DNA from: SZUA-217 sp034658975 | Lineage (GTDB): Bacteria > Actinomycetota > Acidimicrobiia > Spongiisociales > ZC4RG35 | Length of the DNA stretch: 7,569 bases | Reading direction: 5' to 3' | NCBI GenBank assembly: GCA_034658975.1 | Contig: JAYEGJ010000119.1 | Coordinates: 1 to 7,569 of the forward strand | Shown here: positions 5,315 through 7,569 of the stretch, one piece after another | How positions within the stretch are numbered: the first letter of the stretch is position 1 | How the letters are laid out: each line of letters starts with the position of its first letter | Notes under the pieces: generated by a model | Database searches by the model: none | What the model was told of the DNA's origin: nothing | Seen by the model: the letters and a program-made list of their open reading frames with translations, nothing else | Program-made: the position numbers and the translations under genes

Positions 5315-6660
5315 CCGACCGGAGACACACGACCTGGGCATCCTCGGAACGGTTCGTCCCCCGCAACTTCATCAGGCCGTTCGTTCGATTCAGCCGCATC
5401 GAGGCCTCATCGGGCATCGTCCTTCTGGTTGCTGCTCTGTTGGCGATCGTCTGGGCGAACAGCCCGTGGTCGGAAACCTATTTCTCGCTGCTCAACGAGC
5501 AACTGACCATCGAGTTCTTTGGCTTCCATCTCGAAGAGTCGGTTCTGGAACTGATCAACGACGGGTTGATGGCCATCTTCTTCTTCGTGGTGGGGCTCGA
5601 GATCAAACGAGAGTTGGTGCTGGGAGATCTGCGCGATCCGCGTGCTGCCGCCCTGCCGGTGATGGCTGCTCTCGGTGGGATGATCGTCCCTGCCGGGATC
5701 TACCTCATTCTCAACTCCGGGGCCGGAGCTGAGGCAATCAGGGGCTGGGGAATCCCGATGGCAACGGACATCGCTTTCGCCCTGGGCGTTGTGGCACTCC
5801 TGGGCTCCCGGGTCCCCTCAGGCGCCAAACTGTTCCTCCTGGCGGTCGCCATCGCCGACGACATCGGTGCCATCGCGGTCATTGCCATCTTCTACACCGA
5901 GGACCTGAACGCCCCCTACCTCGCGGCCGCCCTCGGGGCCCTGGCACTGGTCTGGGTGGGAACCAAGGTGACAATCAGGTCGAACGTCTTCTACGTCCCC
6001 GTCGCATTCGTCGCCTGGTACTTCCTCCTCGAGTCCGGTGTTCACGCCACGCTCGCGGGCGTGGCACTCGGGTTCATCACACCGGTGCGGCCCTACTACA
6101 CGCCGCGCCAGTTCGACGAGAGAGCGCGGGCCATCCTCGAGCAGTTTCCTCTCGAGTCAGAGAGCGCAGCGGCACAGGAGCATTCGGACCATGAAGCACT
6201 GCTGCTCGCCGAGATAGCCACCGAATCCGTTGCGCCGCTCAATCGACTGGAGCATGCCCTGATCGGGTGGAGTTCGTTCCTGATCATCCCGATCTTCGCT
6301 CTCGCCAACGCTGGGGTAGATTTCCGCGAGGTCAGCCTGACCGAGGCGCTCACCTCGTCTGTCGCCACCGGGGTAGCTGTCGGGCTCGTCCTGGGCAAGA
6401 TCATCGGAGTGACCGGATTCACCTGGCTCGCGGTCAGATTGAACCTCGGGAAGCTCCCGCCGCGAACGGGATGGAGTCACATCCTCGGTCTGTCAGCCGT
6501 CGCCGGAATCGGATTCACCGTATCTCTCTTCATAGCGGGCCTGGCATTCACCGACTCCCACCTCACCGACCTGGCGAAGGTGGGTATATTCACCGGGTCC
6601 CTGGTTGCCGGCATCATCGGCGCCTTGATTCTGTCGCGCAGCAGACCGGTTGAATCGTGA
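5311..6660 (+). CDS. nhaA: Na+/H+ antiporter NhaA
   Basis: From the GTG at 5311 the product is 449 aa. Landmarks of E. coli NhaA appear in order: INDGLMAIFFFVVGLEIKRE at 82-101 (TM2), MATDIAFALG at 150-159 (T152-D153, equivalent to T132-D133 of the TM4 breakpoint), AIADDIGAI at 180-188 (D183-D184, the D163-D164 ion-binding pair), GVHATLAGV at 243-251 (H245, equivalent to H225), LGKIIG at 361-366 (K363, equivalent to K300) and AGIGFTVSLFIAGLAF at 398-413. All transport residues are present, so it should exchange two H+ for one Na+ in the inner membrane. It exceeds E. coli NhaA (388 aa) through an N-terminal extension and an acidic loop at about 260-305. The GTG start overlaps the aldolase-remnant stop; a GGAAAG lies 11 nt upstream. 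The frame reads open to 5119, but that part is shadow of the remnant. Confidence 0.95.
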   Translation: MTDRRHTTWASSERFVPRNFIRPFVRFSRIEASSGIVLLVAALLAIVWANSPWSETYFSLLNEQLTIEFFGFHLEESVLELINDGLMAIFFFVVGLEIKRELVLGDLRDPRAAALPVMAALGGMIVPAGIYLILNSGAGAEAIRGWGIPMATDIAFALGVVALLGSRVPSGAKLFLLAVAIADDIGAIAVIAIFYTEDLNAPYLAAALGALALVWVGTKVTIRSNVFYVPVAFVAWYFLLESGVHATLAGVALGFITPVRPYYTPRQFDERARAILEQFPLESESAAAQEHSDHEALLLAEIATESVAPLNRLEHALIGWSSFLIIPIFALANAGVDFREVSLTEALTSSVATGVAVGLVLGKIIGVTGFTWLAVRLNLGKLPPRTGWSHILGLSAVAGIGFTVSLFIAGLAFTDSHLTDLAKVGIFTGSLVAGIIGALILSRSRPVES

Positions 6661-6824
6661 GCAACCCACCGGAGACGATCCACTGTGTGGAGTGCGGAGG
6701 CACCGCCCATCTGATCAGCTTCCTGCCCGAGGACGAGCAACCCGAACCGGGAACGGCGTTCGCCTACCGATGCTCCGACTGCATGGATCGCTTCGACATG
6801 GTCTGGGAGGACCCCGACTACTGA
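6657..6824 (+). CDS. Small double-CxxC zinc-ribbon-like protein, 55 aa
   Basis: The frame starts at a GTG that overlaps the nhaA stop (GTGA) and ends with TGA at 6822-6824. It encodes C10-x2-C13 (HCVECGG) and C39-x2-C42 (RCSDCMDRFD) separated by 25 residues, the spacing of a one-zinc ribbon, with an acidic middle (PEDEQPEPG) and an acidic end (VWEDPDY). GC-rich third positions and the tight overlap support real coding and coupling to nhaA. I do not recognise a named family. Many actinobacterial genomes carry such mini zinc ribbons, and nothing links this one to sodium transport apart from position. No Shine-Dalgarno is evident, consistent with re-initiation after nhaA. Confidence 0.7.
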   Translation: MSNPPETIHCVECGGTAHLISFLPEDEQPEPGTAFAYRCSDCMDRFDMVWEDPDY

Positions 6825-6837
6825 TTTGGCTAGTCGG
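6814..6837. terminator. Possible bidirectional hairpin between convergent genes
   Basis: CCGACTA (6814-6820) and TAGTCGG (6831-6837) form a perfect 7-bp stem with a 10-nt loop. The hairpin spans both stop codons, TGA of the 55-aa gene and TAG of the exonuclease, which are only 5 bp apart. There is no U-tract on either strand, so it would be a weak terminator at best. Confidence 0.35.
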
Positions 6838-7569
6838 CCCAGCGATCGACCCTGATCGCCGCTGGGTCGAAACCCATCTCCTCGCAGAAGTTCAAGAACC
6901 GCTCGCCCGGCACGCCCTGCCACTCGAGGTCAGACAACTCCTGGGAGATGGGAACGTCAAGACGCAGGGTGGTCAACTCCCGATACAGGTATGCCTCCTC
7001 CTGCATGCCGCGCAACGTCGATGCCAGCTTCTCTGCGCTCCGAACAGTGACTTCCCAATCCGAAGCCTCGGGCGGGATCATCTCCAAACGGGAGTAACGA
7101 GCGAGGACGGTGGAGGCCGACTTCGCCCCCCAGCCGGGCAGTCCGGGCACCCCGTCGGCCGCGTCCCCGACGAGTGCCAGATAATCGGGAATCGACTCCG
7201 GTCTGATCCCGAATTTCTCCACCACCGCGTCCTCGTCGAACATCTTCCGGTCACGACGGCTGTACGTCACGATCCGGTTCCCAACCACCACCTGCATCAG
7301 ATCCTTGTCGGGGCTGGCGATCACCACCTGGTCGACATCTTCGACCCAACGCACGGCGGCAGCGGCGAGGGCGTCATCGGCCTCGAACTCGTAGTTGGGC
7401 CAAACCACCACTCCGATCGCATCGAGGGCGCGCTCGGCGAGCGGAAACTGGTTCTTGAGCACCGGGTCGATGCCCTCACCTGTCTTGTATCCGTGGAACA
7501 TGTCGTTGCGAAAGGACTCGATGACCGTGTCGAAACTGGCAGCCAGATGAGTCACGCCCGGTTCCCTGA
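6830..7569 (-). CDS. 5'-3' exonuclease (DNA polymerase I N-terminal domain family), 5'-truncated by window
   Basis: The frame is open to the window edge, so the start is outside; 245 residues are visible. A GTG at 7555 is internal, because the family places about 45-50 residues, including the first active-site Asp, before the VTHLAASFDTVIESFRND segment. Visible landmarks are the arch-region residues FRNDMFHGYKTGEG, the metal-site acids in EFEADDALA, ASPDKDLMQVV, and the helix-three-turn-helix GDAADGVPGLPGWGAKSA that grips duplex DNA. The C-terminal 60 residues match the small all-alpha end of these stand-alone exonucleases (about 290-300 aa in full). Such proteins remove 5' flaps or RNA primers, or act alongside Pol I in repair. 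There is no polymerase domain here: a TAG ends the frame after RWAD. It converges on the nhaA run. Confidence 0.9.
   Translation of the reverse strand, partial: REPGVTHLAASFDTVIESFRNDMFHGYKTGEGIDPVLKNQFPLAERALDAIGVVVWPNYEFEADDALAAAAVRWVEDVDQVVIASPDKDLMQVVVGNRIVTYSRRDRKMFDEDAVVEKFGIRPESIPDYLALVGDAADGVPGLPGWGAKSASTVLARYSRLEMIPPEASDWEVTVRSAEKLASTLRGMQEEAYLYRELTTLRLDVPISQELSDLEWQGVPGERFLNFCEEMGFDPAAIRVDRWAD

Noticed and set aside
6830..7555. Complete exonuclease starting at the GTG at 7555
   Set aside because: The frame continues open to the window edge, and the first visible residues correspond to an internal strand of the family, so the gene is truncated by the window rather than short.
1..7569. 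tRNA, rRNA, CRISPR array, phage or defence genes
   Set aside because: I found no cloverleaf-like sequence, no regularly spaced repeats, and every substantial frame is explained by housekeeping or transport families.

Overview
The window (about 60% GC by eye) is a gene-dense piece of an actinobacterial chromosome. The best lineage marker is NucS/EndoMS, the non-canonical mismatch endonuclease found mainly in Actinomycetota and archaea. GC-rich codon use, GTG starts, GTGA gene overlaps and apparently near-leaderless starts agree. A deep-branching group such as Acidimicrobiia is my guess from the style of the proteins; nothing here proves it.

Layout, left to right. Minus strand 1-144: possible 5' end of an unidentified gene that leaves the window. 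Minus 174-1640: a two-domain NAD(P)-binding SDR/DUF2867 protein. Then 1641-2193, the least gene-like part: a 69-aa zinc-ribbon protein (1728-1937) between members of a short CTAG-ended repeat family, including a 167-bp imperfect palindrome that looks like a MITE (2027-2193). Minus 2190-5001: a compact run ybaN-like (DUF454) - MFS transporter - nucS - trmL, read right to left. nucS overlaps the MFS gene by GTGA, trmL starts 2 bp after nucS, and the trmL stop codon lies inside the end of the MITE-like element. A divergent region (5002-5095) separates this run from a plus-strand run.

The plus-strand run begins with the most unusual item: a 72-codon intact reading frame (5096-5314) that is the N-terminus of a class II fructose-bisphosphate aldolase joined in frame to its C-terminus, with the catalytic middle missing. 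It overlaps the start of nhaA (5311-6660, Na+/H+ antiporter) by GTGA. nhaA in turn overlaps by GTGA a 55-aa double-CxxC protein (6657-6824). Converging on this run from the right edge is a 5'-truncated 5'-3' exonuclease of the DNA polymerase I N-terminal family (6830-7569, minus).

Functionally this is housekeeping plus transport: mismatch repair (nucS), tRNA wobble methylation (trmL), flap/5' exonuclease, sodium/pH homeostasis (nhaA) and an MFS exporter of unknown substrate. I found no defence system, CRISPR array, phage gene, tRNA or rRNA. The points of interest are the aldolase remnant fused translationally to nhaA, the MITE-like repeat family, and two tiny cysteine-rich proteins.
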